Source: CAISCU01 sp051861545
GTDB taxonomy: Bacteria > Bacteroidota > Bacteroidia > UKL13-3
Length of the DNA: 64,000 bases
Reading direction: 5' to 3'
Assembly (NCBI GenBank): GCA_051861545.1
Contig: JBIMKP010000002.1
Span: 1-64,000, forward strand
The notes under the pieces: model-generated
Databases searched by the model: none
What the model was told of the DNA's origin: nothing
Seen by the model: the letters and a program-made list of their open reading frames with translations, nothing else
Position numbers and translations under genes: made by a program
Shown: piece by piece, positions 18,128 through 27,167 of the stretch
Layout of the letters: each line of letters starts with the position of its first letter
Position numbering within the stretch: position 1 is the stretch's first letter

Positions 18128-21100
18128 ATGCGAATATATTTTACCCTTTTTCTTTTTTGTATTTTGGGATTGGAAATTCCGCCCAAAGCCATTGCTCAGA
18201 ACAATATTATTCCAGTCCCGCTGTATCCTCCATCGCCTAATACAATGAATTTGGGTCGATATGGTGAATTGCCAGTTGGTTATTATAATGGTTCTGCTTC
18301 TATTAGTATTCCATTTACTAGTATTCAAACTGCCTCAGGATTTCAAGTACCAATAGAATTAAATTACAACGGTTCTGGTGTCCGTGTTGATGATTACCCA
18401 GGCACTGTAGGTATGAGTTGGTCTTTGAATGCTGGAGGAATGGTAAGCCGCACTATTCAAGGTGGCGACGATTTTGGTCAATATGGTTATTACCACAACC
18501 AACAGCCTTTACCTCCATATCTTTTAGATGATATGTGTGAAAATCAAGGAGAAAATTATTGGAATAATGTAATCCTTTTTTCTAATCAGGGACGAACTCC
18601 TTATGCATCCGATTCCAGGCCTGATTTATTTAATTTTAACTTTTGTGGTAAAAGCGGAAAATACATATATAGGCAGGACAAAATGCCAGCTATTTTTCCT
18701 TTCAAGAATTATCAGATTTATGCACATTATCAAAACATGGGTAATCCTGCGACACAACAAATTTATTGGATAATTATTGATGACCAAAACAATAGATATG
18801 AGTTTGCAAAAATGGAGATCAATAGAATTTCTACCATTCCAAATGGTGGTGTTCAAGACCCATATATTTCTGCTGCTTATTTAACTAAAATTATAACAGC
18901 AAAAAACGAAGTCATCAATTTTGAATATGATGATTTTGAATACACCTACCAACAAGGTAAATCCTACTATTTTTCGGCAAGTCCTAAATGTGGACATGAA
19001 GGTTCATCCGGTGTGAGTACTACTCAAATGCAAATCAAAACCCCAATTTTAAAACGTATTACTTACAATCATTTTGCGGTTGATTTTATTTATAGTACAG
19101 ATGTATTTTCAGGTTCTTCTCAGCGCATCTTACAGCAGATTGTTTATACAGTAAATGGTTTGATACAAACAGGGTTTAAGTTTGATTATGATACAGACAT
19201 GCAGAAACAAAGGTCTTGGTTAACCAAATGTACCCAGCTTCCTAATATGGCTACTACTGAAAATGGACCTGTATATGAATTTGCTTATTATAACAAAGAG
19301 TTATTACCTGCACGTTTACATCATAGCCAGGATTTTTGGGGATATTATAACCAGAATCAATACTCACTTTCATTAGCACCAAATATCCCTGAAGGATTAT
19401 TTCCAAATGAATGTATAACACCTGGAGATAAGGTCGATTCAAGACCGCTAATTAATAGAAATTCTGATGAAGAATTGATGAAGTATGGTTCATTAAAGCG
19501 GATAAAATATCCAACTGGAGGTTACAGTGAATTTGAGTTTGAACCGCATCGTTTTACAAATTCCTATTATACATATTATAACATAAATAATGAACAAATT
19601 GGTGCTGGTTTAAGAGTAGCTCAAATTACAAATTTAAATGATGATGAAAAGTTTATAAGTCAGAAGAAATTTGAATACTTAGATGGATTAATAATGTCGA
19701 TACCCATGCCATTTTTTCAATCAATTGCAAGCTGCGGAGGTAGTGCTGTTCAGATGTTTAATAGTAGTTCTTCATCTTTAATGCAGGCAAGTCCAACCGC
19801 TTCTGGTTCTTTGGTTGGTTACGGAAAAGTTATTGAATATAACCTGGATGAAAACAAACATGACAATGGTAAAATTGAAAGAACTTTTTACAATGTACAG
19901 GAGGAGAAACCTTGGGAAATTGTTTTAGGTAGAAGATGGACTCCTTCAACTCCAACTCAGGCTTTTAATTGGCTTACAACTGGTTTGTTTTTTCCTGTTG
20001 GTACTCCATATAACAATGAAAATGGAACAAGGAATGGTTCTATTTTAACAGAAGAATATTTTAGAAATAGAGACAATCATTATGAAATAAACAAAAAGAT
20101 TCTTTATGAATATGATACTATTGGTTTGGGTAGAGTTCAAGGGCATATTTTTGCATTTCCTTCATGTAATACAAATACCCATTGGAATTGTCTGGAGATG
20201 GTTTATATCAGGTATTACACAAATACATTATACAATAGGTTGATTAATAAAAAGACCTTTAATTATTCTATAGGTAAGGTTAATGAATACTTGGATATGC
20301 CGCTCAAAAACGAGGAAAATTATTTATTTAATACTGCTTCATTTCACTTAATGACTGGAACTGAAAAAATAAGTGGCGACATGAATTTTAAAACCTCATT
20401 TGAATATTTATCGAGTTTGACAGCGCCGCAAACTCCAAATGACCATTATCGACTAGGCATCATAAGTAATACAAGTAATTATAGAAACAACTTATTACTT
20501 GATAGATTAGAACTCAATTTTAATAATGATTTACTACCTATTCAAATGAGAAAGAGAATAGTAACAAACTCTCATCAACTTTTAGCAGCAACAAATGACG
20601 ATGTTACTAATTTTACTTATCATGACAATTCCCATATGAAAATGGCTGAAACAAGTGACCAACAAAAAACCTCCTTTATTTGGGATCCTGTTTATGAAAA
20701 AATAACAGCCTTAATCTTAAATGCTACTGAAAATGACTTTGTTTATACTGGTTTTGATAACAATGTAAAACATAGAATTTCATACCAGAATTTAGGTTTG
20801 ATGAATACTCCAGAAGCTAAAACTGGTTCTGGGGTTTATAACCTAAACTATTCGCCAATAGGATTTGATTTAAATCCAGGTAAATATCGAATTAACTTTT
20901 GGTATAAACAGAATATTGGGTCAATTAATATTGCGGTTTCTGCTGGTAATTTACTAAGTATTGATAATGGCACAGAAGACGCTTCTGGTTGGATGATGTA
21001 TACTGCTTTAATAGAAGTGAATTCTACCTCCTCAATAACAATTTCAGGTAATTGTATGATGGATGAACTTAAAGTTTATCCAGTCGAAGCATCTCTTAAG

Positions 21101-21253
21101 ACATTTACTTACTCCCAAAATGGAATGATTGCAAATAGCAATGAAGCTAATGAAGTGAGTACTTTTAAGTATGATGCTTTCGGCAGGCTTACTTTAATTG
21201 GAGATAATGAAGGACAAGTGAAAACCCAAGTAATTTCAAGAATCAAACAATAA
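18128..21253 (+). CDS. secreted RHS-type protein, first half of a two-gene RHS locus
   Basis: 1041 aa with a signal peptide ending KAIAQ. It opens with the Bacteroidota RHS start (PPSPNTMNLGRYGELPVGYYNGSA; then GSGVRVDDYPGTVGMSWSLNAGG), similar in style to SpvB/TcC-type shell proteins. The middle is tyrosine-rich beta sheet material. A carbohydrate-binding-like beta-sandwich (about 880-985) follows, and the protein ends in a YD-type repeat (TFKYDAFGRLTLIGDNEGQ). It lacks a toxin tip. The following gene begins 19 bp later and carries the RHS core, so the two likely assemble one shell. No T9SS C-terminal domain was seen; the export route past the inner membrane is unclear. Confidence 0.8.
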   Translation: MRIYFTLFLFCILGLEIPPKAIAQNNIIPVPLYPPSPNTMNLGRYGELPVGYYNGSASISIPFTSIQTASGFQVPIELNYNGSGVRVDDYPGTVGMSWSLNAGGMVSRTIQGGDDFGQYGYYHNQQPLPPYLLDDMCENQGENYWNNVILFSNQGRTPYASDSRPDLFNFNFCGKSGKYIYRQDKMPAIFPFKNYQIYAHYQNMGNPATQQIYWIIIDDQNNRYEFAKMEINRISTIPNGGVQDPYISAAYLTKIITAKNEVINFEYDDFEYTYQQGKSYYFSASPKCGHEGSSGVSTTQMQIKTPILKRITYNHFAVDFIYSTDVFSGSSQRILQQIVYTVNGLIQTGFKFDYDTDMQKQRSWLTKCTQLPNMATTENGPVYEFAYYNKELLPARLHHSQDFWGYYNQNQYSLSLAPNIPEGLFPNECITPGDKVDSRPLINRNSDEELMKYGSLKRIKYPTGGYSEFEFEPHRFTNSYYTYYNINNEQIGAGLRVAQITNLNDDEKFISQKKFEYLDGLIMSIPMPFFQSIASCGGSAVQMFNSSSSSLMQASPTASGSLVGYGKVIEYNLDENKHDNGKIERTFYNVQEEKPWEIVLGRRWTPSTPTQAFNWLTTGLFFPVGTPYNNENGTRNGSILTEEYFRNRDNHYEINKKILYEYDTIGLGRVQGHIFAFPSCNTNTHWNCLEMVYIRYYTNTLYNRLINKKTFNYSIGKVNEYLDMPLKNEENYLFNTASFHLMTGTEKISGDMNFKTSFEYLSSLTAPQTPNDHYRLGIISNTSNYRNNLLLDRLELNFNNDLLPIQMRKRIVTNSHQLLAATNDDVTNFTYHDNSHMKMAETSDQQKTSFIWDPVYEKITALILNATENDFVYTGFDNNVKHRISYQNLGLMNTPEAKTGSGVYNLNYSPIGFDLNPGKYRINFWYKQNIGSINIAVSAGNLLSIDNGTEDASGWMMYTALIEVNSTSSITISGNCMMDELKVYPVEASLKTFTYSQNGMIANSNEANEVSTFKYDAFGRLTLIGDNEGQVKTQVISRIKQ

Positions 21254-21272
21254 TTTAATTCAATTTAAAACT

Positions 21273-24200
21273 ATGAACATGTCGAAAATATTTACATGTA
21301 TAGGATTCCTATTGCTTGGCATCACGGTTTCCGCTCAAGATAAAAACTTTATCAAAACAATTATTCCAGATAACTCGGTGCTTATAAGTACAATGAATCC
21401 TCAAGATGAGGTTAAAGGAAGAACCGAAATTTCATATTTTGATGGTTTGGGAAGACAAAGTCAAAAAGTGGCTGTCAAACAAAGTCAATCTGGTAAAGAT
21501 ATTGTTAGTCCATTTACCTATGACGGTTTTGGAAGAGTCATTAAAACATGGATGCCATATACTGCTATTGGAGCTGGTGATTATCGCTTTTCTTTTGAGG
21601 CTGAACAAACAAATTTTTATCAAACCAATTTTGAAATTGCCAGAACATCTGTACCATTTGCCATGAGTATTTACGACCAATCACCATTAAACAATTTAGC
21701 AGAAAGTGGGGCTCAAGGCGAAGAATTTCAGCTTGAAACAGGTCATACAAACAAAGTACTTGAAAGAACAAATTCCAATGATGATGAAATTTTATGTTTT
21801 GATGTTAATACCAATAATGGAATGCCATTTGTAAAAAGTGTACAAGGTGTTTTACACGCAGCACTAAATTTTGATGGTATTAACCAAGGCAATTTTACTT
21901 TTGGTACAGGACGTCAATTGTTCAATTGCACCACTCAAATAGGTGTTTCTAAATCTCCATTGTCAGGTATATCAGAAAAATTTGCTTATCCATTTAATAT
22001 GAATACTGGTAATGATATCAATTTTAGGCTGACTTCAGGTACATATACTTTAAAGTTTTTTGCTCAAAAAGTTAATGGTGGTAGTCCGATAATTTATTTG
22101 AAAAACATGACAGATAATATTGTGGTTTTAGGTAGCGTTTCATTAAATAATAATTGGACAGAATACACTGTAAATCTTCAGGTAAATTCTGGGTTGAAAG
22201 AATTTCAATTTAATTGTACCGGCCCTTCCGGTATTGCTATTATTGATGATATTCGGATTTATAATACCTCAACCCCAGGAAATACGCCTCAATATTATCC
22301 TTCAGGAAAACTTTGGATTAAAGAAACTTGGAATGAAAATGGAAAGCACAAAATGGATGTGAAGGATGGAGCTGGTAATTTAATATTATCAAGGGTTTTT
22401 GCTAAAGATTTAAGTAAACAGGAAACATATTATACTTACAATTCCAAAGGATTATTAGCACATGTAATTCAACCAATGGGAGTAAGCGAATTGTTTAGAC
22501 ATAATATGTCGTTTACAACTCAATTAAACTCTCAATTACCAAATTCCTCAATTTATGATTTATATGTGTTTCATTATAAGTATGATGAAAGAAATAGATT
22601 AATAGAAAAGAAACTTCCTGGCTTGGCTTTTAACAAATACGTTTATGATAAACTAGATAGGCTAATTATGCAACAAGACCCAAAGCAAGCACAGCAAAGG
22701 AAATGGAGCTTTATTAAGTTTGATGCTTTTGGTAGAGAAATAATAAAAGGGATATGTAGTTTTGAGCAAGCCATGTCAAGAGAGGACTTGCAAGGGTTAA
22801 GTAATAATGCAAATTTGTATTTTGAATCTGCTAATAACTTAGGCTTGTTTTATACCAATAACGCTTTTCCAAATATTGGAATTACAGATACCTTACAAGT
22901 TAATTATTACGATAGCTATGATGCTGGTTTAGAAGGTTCATCTAATTGGAATCATTTTGTTCAACCCTATTTTAAAGGTACTGCTAATAAAAGTCCACAA
23001 GCTAAATCTGTTTGTAGTAAAAGTAAGATTTTAAACAATGGAAGTGGTGGTTTTTGGGTTAGTACAATTTTTGCTTACGATAAACAAGGAAGATGTATCA
23101 TTCAATTTACACTAGACCCAGAAGGCGGATTATCGGCAAAAGAAGTTGAGTATAATTTTAACTCCCAAGTTACCAGTGAAACCAATTTTCATGGAAAACA
23201 GATTTTAAATGCAAGCATTTCGTGGAAGAAAACCTATGAGTATGATCATGGAGGAAGATTAGTTAACACATGGATAAAACCACCGAATGGGACTGAAATG
23301 TTAATGAGTAGATTGTTATATAATGAGCTTGGTCAAATGAGAAAAAAGTCGATACACTCATTTCATCCAAATCATCCATTTCTGCAAGATATTGATTATA
23401 AATGGCATGTCAGAGGTTGGTTGAAATCTATAAATAATACCAAGAATTTGGGTAAACAAGATTTATTCGCCATGGATTTTCAGTATGAGAATAATTTTAT
23501 GCATACCAATACCGGCGGCATATTTACCAATATTCCTCAATATGATGGAAACATTTCTGCTTATGAATGGAAGTGTAAAAGAGATGAATATACCAGAGGA
23601 TATGTATTTACCTATGATGAATTTGATCGCTTGCAAAAAGCAGATTATTATGGCAAAAGTAAAGATGGATTACTTGATGAGAATTTTAGGTATCAATCGG
23701 AAAATATGACTTATGACTTAAATGGAAATATTTTAAGTATGGACCAATATGGGCAAGTTGTTTCTCAAAGAACTAATACCCCTTTAGATTATGGATGGAT
23801 GGATAAATTGTCGTATACCTACCATGGTAATACCTTACTTAGTGTATCAGATGCATTGCCAATTCCGCAAGCTGGATTAAATGATTTTGCTGATAGGTCA
23901 ACTAGTGCCAAAGATTATTCTTACGACGAAAATCTAAATATGAATGCAGATAAAAATCATGAGATTACCAACATTATATACAATGAAATTGGCTTACCGT
24001 ATACAATTGAATGGAATAATGGGGATTATTTAATCAATTTATATGATGCTTCGGGAGTAAAATGGAAAACAACATTTTATCACAATGGAAAAGTTTCTGA
24101 GCAACAATCATATAACAAAGAAGTGATTTACCGCAATGGTTATTTAGATGTAATTGCGCATGAAGAAGGACGATTGGTTTCACAGAAGCAGGCCTCACCT

Positions 24201-25871
24201 GGAGGTGGATTGGTTACAACAGGTAAATATTTGTTTTTTTACGACCACAAAGACCACCAAGGAAATGTTAGGGTTACTTATACCCCAGAATTAGATGACA
24301 AAGGGAACTGGAAATGCACTTATGAAGACGACGATTTTGAGCCAGGAGACGGAGAAGGGGAAGGCGACGATGGTCATTTCGATCCGAATGATGATGAGCC
24401 TGAATTTGGGGGAAGAGCAGCTCCTGTAAAAACCAAAGAAATGGCACATGATGGTTTACATTCAGGTAAAGTAGTTCAGAATTATGGAACCCATATTAAG
24501 TTTGAAGTTCAAAAAGGTGATACCATTTTGGCTAAAGCCTTTGCTTATTTAAAAGAAAAGAAAGAGCCATTTAATCCTAAAGATGCTTCTTGGTTATTGA
24601 GTTTAATTGGATTACAACCACCAGTTCAAACACCAGGAAATGATGGAGCACCAACTACTTCAACTCCTCAAATTAGTTTGAATATTTTAAGTTTACTTAA
24701 TGGCTTAAATCATTTATTAGATAAAAAGAACCTCAACCAAAACATCTCAGGCTCTTTAGTAATAAGAGCATATGATTCAAGTGGAAATGTGGTAAGAGTA
24801 AAAGTTAGTCCTGTAGTAAGTATTGAAAAATGGGAAGAGTTAAGTGAAATGATGGTAATTGATACCAATTTGATTTGTTCAGCAGAAGTATTTGTAAGTT
24901 CAAGAGATGGAAATATTATATTTTTTGATGATATTGCAGTTGAACGAAAAAGAATGCTTGCCAAAATTATGCAAGAGAATCATTACTACCCATATGGACT
25001 AAACATCAAAGGATTGGAGTTCGTTGCAGCCGGACCTGATACCAACCATTATGCCATGTATACAGGTAAAGAACTGGTATTAAGAAACCACTTAGAATAC
25101 CTCGATTACGGCGCCCGCTACTACGACCCTCAAATCGGCAGATGGCACGCAGTGGATCCGCTGGCGGAGAAGAGGAAGACTCTTTCAAGTTTTAATTATT
25201 GCTCAAATAACCCAATTTTAAAGATTGACCCAACTGGATTATTAGATGATATATATACAAGCATGTTAGATGGAACAATTAAAGTTGAAGAAACTGACGA
25301 TGATTTTGATGTATTTAATGTTGAAAATAAAGATGGAACAATAAAAGAAGTTGCAAAATTGGATAAACATTTGGCTAAGGACGGCGAAACGGAATTAGTA
25401 AACTTTCCCGCTGAAGGTGATGGATTTACTCGCTATGGGGAGGAGGATGAAGGAGGAGATCATTCTGTTCAACCTGAAGTGGCAGCTGCTTTATTTGGTG
25501 CAATAAATGAAATTACTGCTAATAATCCTGAAGTTACAGTTAGATTAGGAGATATGAGTGCAGAAGACGGAAGTAAGCCTGGAAACACTCATAATGGTGG
25601 AAGTTTAAGTCATTTTAATGGACGTAATGTTGATGTTGGTTTAATTAGAAATGATTGTCAGCAAACAGGTACAACAGTTAATAGTATTAATTTTGATTTA
25701 GCCTCCACTCAATCTATGGTGAATTCATTTAGTAAATTTGGCTTTTCCAATATATTATCTCAAAAGACGGTTTCTGGAAGTTTAATGACTAATACTAAAA
25801 ATGATCCCAAAGGCAAACATTATAATCATTTACATTTACAAGGATTTAGTCCCAAAATTCTGAAGCAATGA
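21273..25871 (+). CDS. RHS protein with DUF6443-like start, RHS core and C-terminal LAS-type metallopeptidase domain (candidate toxin)
   Basis: 1532 aa with a signal peptide (ending TVSAQ). Domains in order: DUF6443-like (about 25-170), a beta-sandwich (about 245-330), many YD repeats (for example YKYDERNRLIEKKLPG and YDKLDRLIMQQDP), a very acidic linker (about 1018-1050), the RHS core (YLDYGARYYDPQIGRWHAVD, then NPILKIDPTGLLDD), and a unique tail from about 1325. The tail has S1446-H1447-x2-G-R-x2-D1454-V and H1519-L-H1521, which fits the zinc site of LAS peptidases (M15/M74, such as VanY or MepA), so it probably cleaves peptidoglycan cross-links. The stop overlaps the next gene by 4 bp. The core is notably GC-richer than its flanks. 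The toxin role is inferred from RHS architecture. Confidence 0.78.
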   Translation: MNMSKIFTCIGFLLLGITVSAQDKNFIKTIIPDNSVLISTMNPQDEVKGRTEISYFDGLGRQSQKVAVKQSQSGKDIVSPFTYDGFGRVIKTWMPYTAIGAGDYRFSFEAEQTNFYQTNFEIARTSVPFAMSIYDQSPLNNLAESGAQGEEFQLETGHTNKVLERTNSNDDEILCFDVNTNNGMPFVKSVQGVLHAALNFDGINQGNFTFGTGRQLFNCTTQIGVSKSPLSGISEKFAYPFNMNTGNDINFRLTSGTYTLKFFAQKVNGGSPIIYLKNMTDNIVVLGSVSLNNNWTEYTVNLQVNSGLKEFQFNCTGPSGIAIIDDIRIYNTSTPGNTPQYYPSGKLWIKETWNENGKHKMDVKDGAGNLILSRVFAKDLSKQETYYTYNSKGLLAHVIQPMGVSELFRHNMSFTTQLNSQLPNSSIYDLYVFHYKYDERNRLIEKKLPGLAFNKYVYDKLDRLIMQQDPKQAQQRKWSFIKFDAFGREIIKGICSFEQAMSREDLQGLSNNANLYFESANNLGLFYTNNAFPNIGITDTLQVNYYDSYDAGLEGSSNWNHFVQPYFKGTANKSPQAKSVCSKSKILNNGSGGFWVSTIFAYDKQGRCIIQFTLDPEGGLSAKEVEYNFNSQVTSETNFHGKQILNASISWKKTYEYDHGGRLVNTWIKPPNGTEMLMSRLLYNELGQMRKKSIHSFHPNHPFLQDIDYKWHVRGWLKSINNTKNLGKQDLFAMDFQYENNFMHTNTGGIFTNIPQYDGNISAYEWKCKRDEYTRGYVFTYDEFDRLQKADYYGKSKDGLLDENFRYQSENMTYDLNGNILSMDQYGQVVSQRTNTPLDYGWMDKLSYTYHGNTLLSVSDALPIPQAGLNDFADRSTSAKDYSYDENLNMNADKNHEITNIIYNEIGLPYTIEWNNGDYLINLYDASGVKWKTTFYHNGKVSEQQSYNKEVIYRNGYLDVIAHEEGRLVSQKQASPGGGLVTTGKYLFFYDHKDHQGNVRVTYTPELDDKGNWKCTYEDDDFEPGDGEGEGDDGHFDPNDDEPEFGGRAAPVKTKEMAHDGLHSGKVVQNYGTHIKFEVQKGDTILAKAFAYLKEKKEPFNPKDASWLLSLIGLQPPVQTPGNDGAPTTSTPQISLNILSLLNGLNHLLDKKNLNQNISGSLVIRAYDSSGNVVRVKVSPVVSIEKWEELSEMMVIDTNLICSAEVFVSSRDGNIIFFDDIAVERKRMLAKIMQENHYYPYGLNIKGLEFVAAGPDTNHYAMYTGKELVLRNHLEYLDYGARYYDPQIGRWHAVDPLAEKRKTLSSFNYCSNNPILKIDPTGLLDDIYTSMLDGTIKVEETDDDFDVFNVENKDGTIKEVAKLDKHLAKDGETELVNFPAEGDGFTRYGEEDEGGDHSVQPEVAAALFGAINEITANNPEVTVRLGDMSAEDGSKPGNTHNGGSLSHFNGRNVDVGLIRNDCQQTGTTVNSINFDLASTQSMVNSFSKFGFSNILSQKTVSGSLMTNTKNDPKGKHYNHLHLQGFSPKILKQ

Positions 25872-26503
25872 GAAATATTTATCATATATGGTTTGGCTTA
25901 TTTTTTCTTGTTTTTATTTCTTGTGTCAATTATAGAAATATTAGTTCTGTATATTCAAAAAAGAATAATATTGAAGAGCCAAATTGTGATGATGATATTA
26001 GTCCTATTCTTGAGATATGGAATCATACAGGTAACGAATTTATTATTGGTAAACATAAATTTATCAAAGATGAATATATAAAGGCAGATGGATGGGATAA
26101 CAATGACTTTCCATTTCCTAAAAAAATTGATGTTAAAGTTACACTTGTATCAAACGAGAGATTATATGATAATGAAAACTATAAAATTCCCAAATGCACC
26201 CTTAACATTGAATTAGCTTATAAAGTTGCCTTTAATAATAATTCAACATATCCTTTGAATAGTTATATAATTGATAGAAAAATGATTGTTACTTCAAAGA
26301 TTCTTGAAAACATCAAGTTTAAAGATATAAATGGCAAATCGAATTTTTATGAGTTTATAATTTCTGGGGTCGAATTTGAGGAAGTGTATAAAAAGGTAAT
26401 TAAAAAAGGACAAAACCTGAATCAATTAATATTTAATATTCAAATCATAAACGATTTAAATAATTGTAATTATCAATATACATATCCTGTAAATAAGATT
26501 TAG
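25868..26503 (+). CDS. small lipoprotein, candidate immunity protein for the RHS toxin
   Basis: 211 aa. Type II signal with lipobox (FLVFISC, cysteine near residue 19), so it is predicted to be anchored in the periplasm or outer membrane. No family recognised; the mature part is beta-rich with acidic stretches and several cysteines. The ATG overlaps the RHS stop codon (ATGA), the tightest arrangement for coexpression. A periplasmic lipoprotein is the right location to neutralise a peptidoglycan-cutting effector, and RHS toxins are typically followed by immunity genes. Function is inferred from position only. A strong terminator follows at 26545. Confidence 0.6.
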   Translation: MRNIYHIWFGLFFLVFISCVNYRNISSVYSKKNNIEEPNCDDDISPILEIWNHTGNEFIIGKHKFIKDEYIKADGWDNNDFPFPKKIDVKVTLVSNERLYDNENYKIPKCTLNIELAYKVAFNNNSTYPLNSYIIDRKMIVTSKILENIKFKDINGKSNFYEFIISGVEFEEVYKKVIKKGQNLNQLIFNIQIINDLNNCNYQYTYPVNKI

Positions 26504-26544
26504 AAAATCTCTATAAATACTATAGTTAATTCTGCATTTTTTTA

Positions 26545-26590
26545 CCATCAATGAACTTCTGAAATGGAGTTCATTGATGGTTCTTTTTAT
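26545..26590 (+). terminator. intrinsic terminator after the RHS/lipoprotein operon
   Basis: Perfect 13-bp stem: CCATCAATGAACT (26545-26557), 10-nt loop, then AGTTCATTGATGG (26568-26580) and a T-rich tract (TTCTTTTTATT). It lies 42 bp after the stop of the lipoprotein gene and isolates the RHS operon from the transposase gene. Confidence 0.85.
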
Positions 26591-26666
26591 TGATTCATTA
26601 ATTTTTTGGGTGATTCCTTGAGATACCCCAATTCAGTAAACAAATTCAATTAACTAAATCGTCAAT

Positions 26667-27131
26667 ATGATAGCAACATATTCTCAAATTTATATTCAAT
26701 ACATTTTCGCGGTAAAAGGGCGTGAAAACTTATTATTAAAACCTTGGAGAGAAGAAGTATTTAGTTATATAGCTGGTATTATTATCGCAAAGAAACACAA
26801 GGTAATTATTGTAAACGGGGTTGAAGACCATGTACATGTTTTTGTTTCGCTTCATCCAAGTAGCTCTGTTGCTGATTTGGTGAGGGATATTAAAAACAAT
26901 ACAAGTAATTTTATCAATAAGCAGAAATATGTTCAAGGTAAGTTTTCTTGGCAAGAAGGATATGGAGCATTTTCTTATTCTAAATCTCAAGTAGACAAGG
27001 TGTATTCATATATTTTGAATCAGGAAGCTCATCATCGAAAAAGTAGTTTTAAAGAAGAGTATTTAGATTTTCTCAAAAAATTTGAATTAGATTATGACGA
27101 ACGATATTTATTTAATTGGATTGAAAAATAG
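26667..27131 (+). CDS. IS200-like Y1 transposase, possibly REP-associated (RAYT-like)
   Basis: HUH single-strand transposase of 154 aa (Y1_Tnp/transposase_17 fold). The HUH motif is H55-V-H57 (EDHVHVFVSLHPSSS), and the catalytic tyrosine is probably Y115 in the YILNQEAHH block, followed by an FxxE-type helix. The start is an ATG at 26667. Intact, so it may be active. The size fits TnpA of IS200/IS605 and is slightly short for classic RAYTs. No TnpB is present. Immediately downstream are five tandem units packed with short palindromes ending in GTAG, the kind of substrate expected for a REP-associated transposase, so it may be domesticated to mobilise those repeats. Confidence 0.88.
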   Translation: MIATYSQIYIQYIFAVKGRENLLLKPWREEVFSYIAGIIIAKKHKVIIVNGVEDHVHVFVSLHPSSSVADLVRDIKNNTSNFINKQKYVQGKFSWQEGYGAFSYSKSQVDKVYSYILNQEAHHRKSSFKEEYLDFLKKFELDYDERYLFNWIEK

Positions 27132-27167
27132 GTTTTTTTGAGATTTATTTCTTAAGGATTTGTTGGT

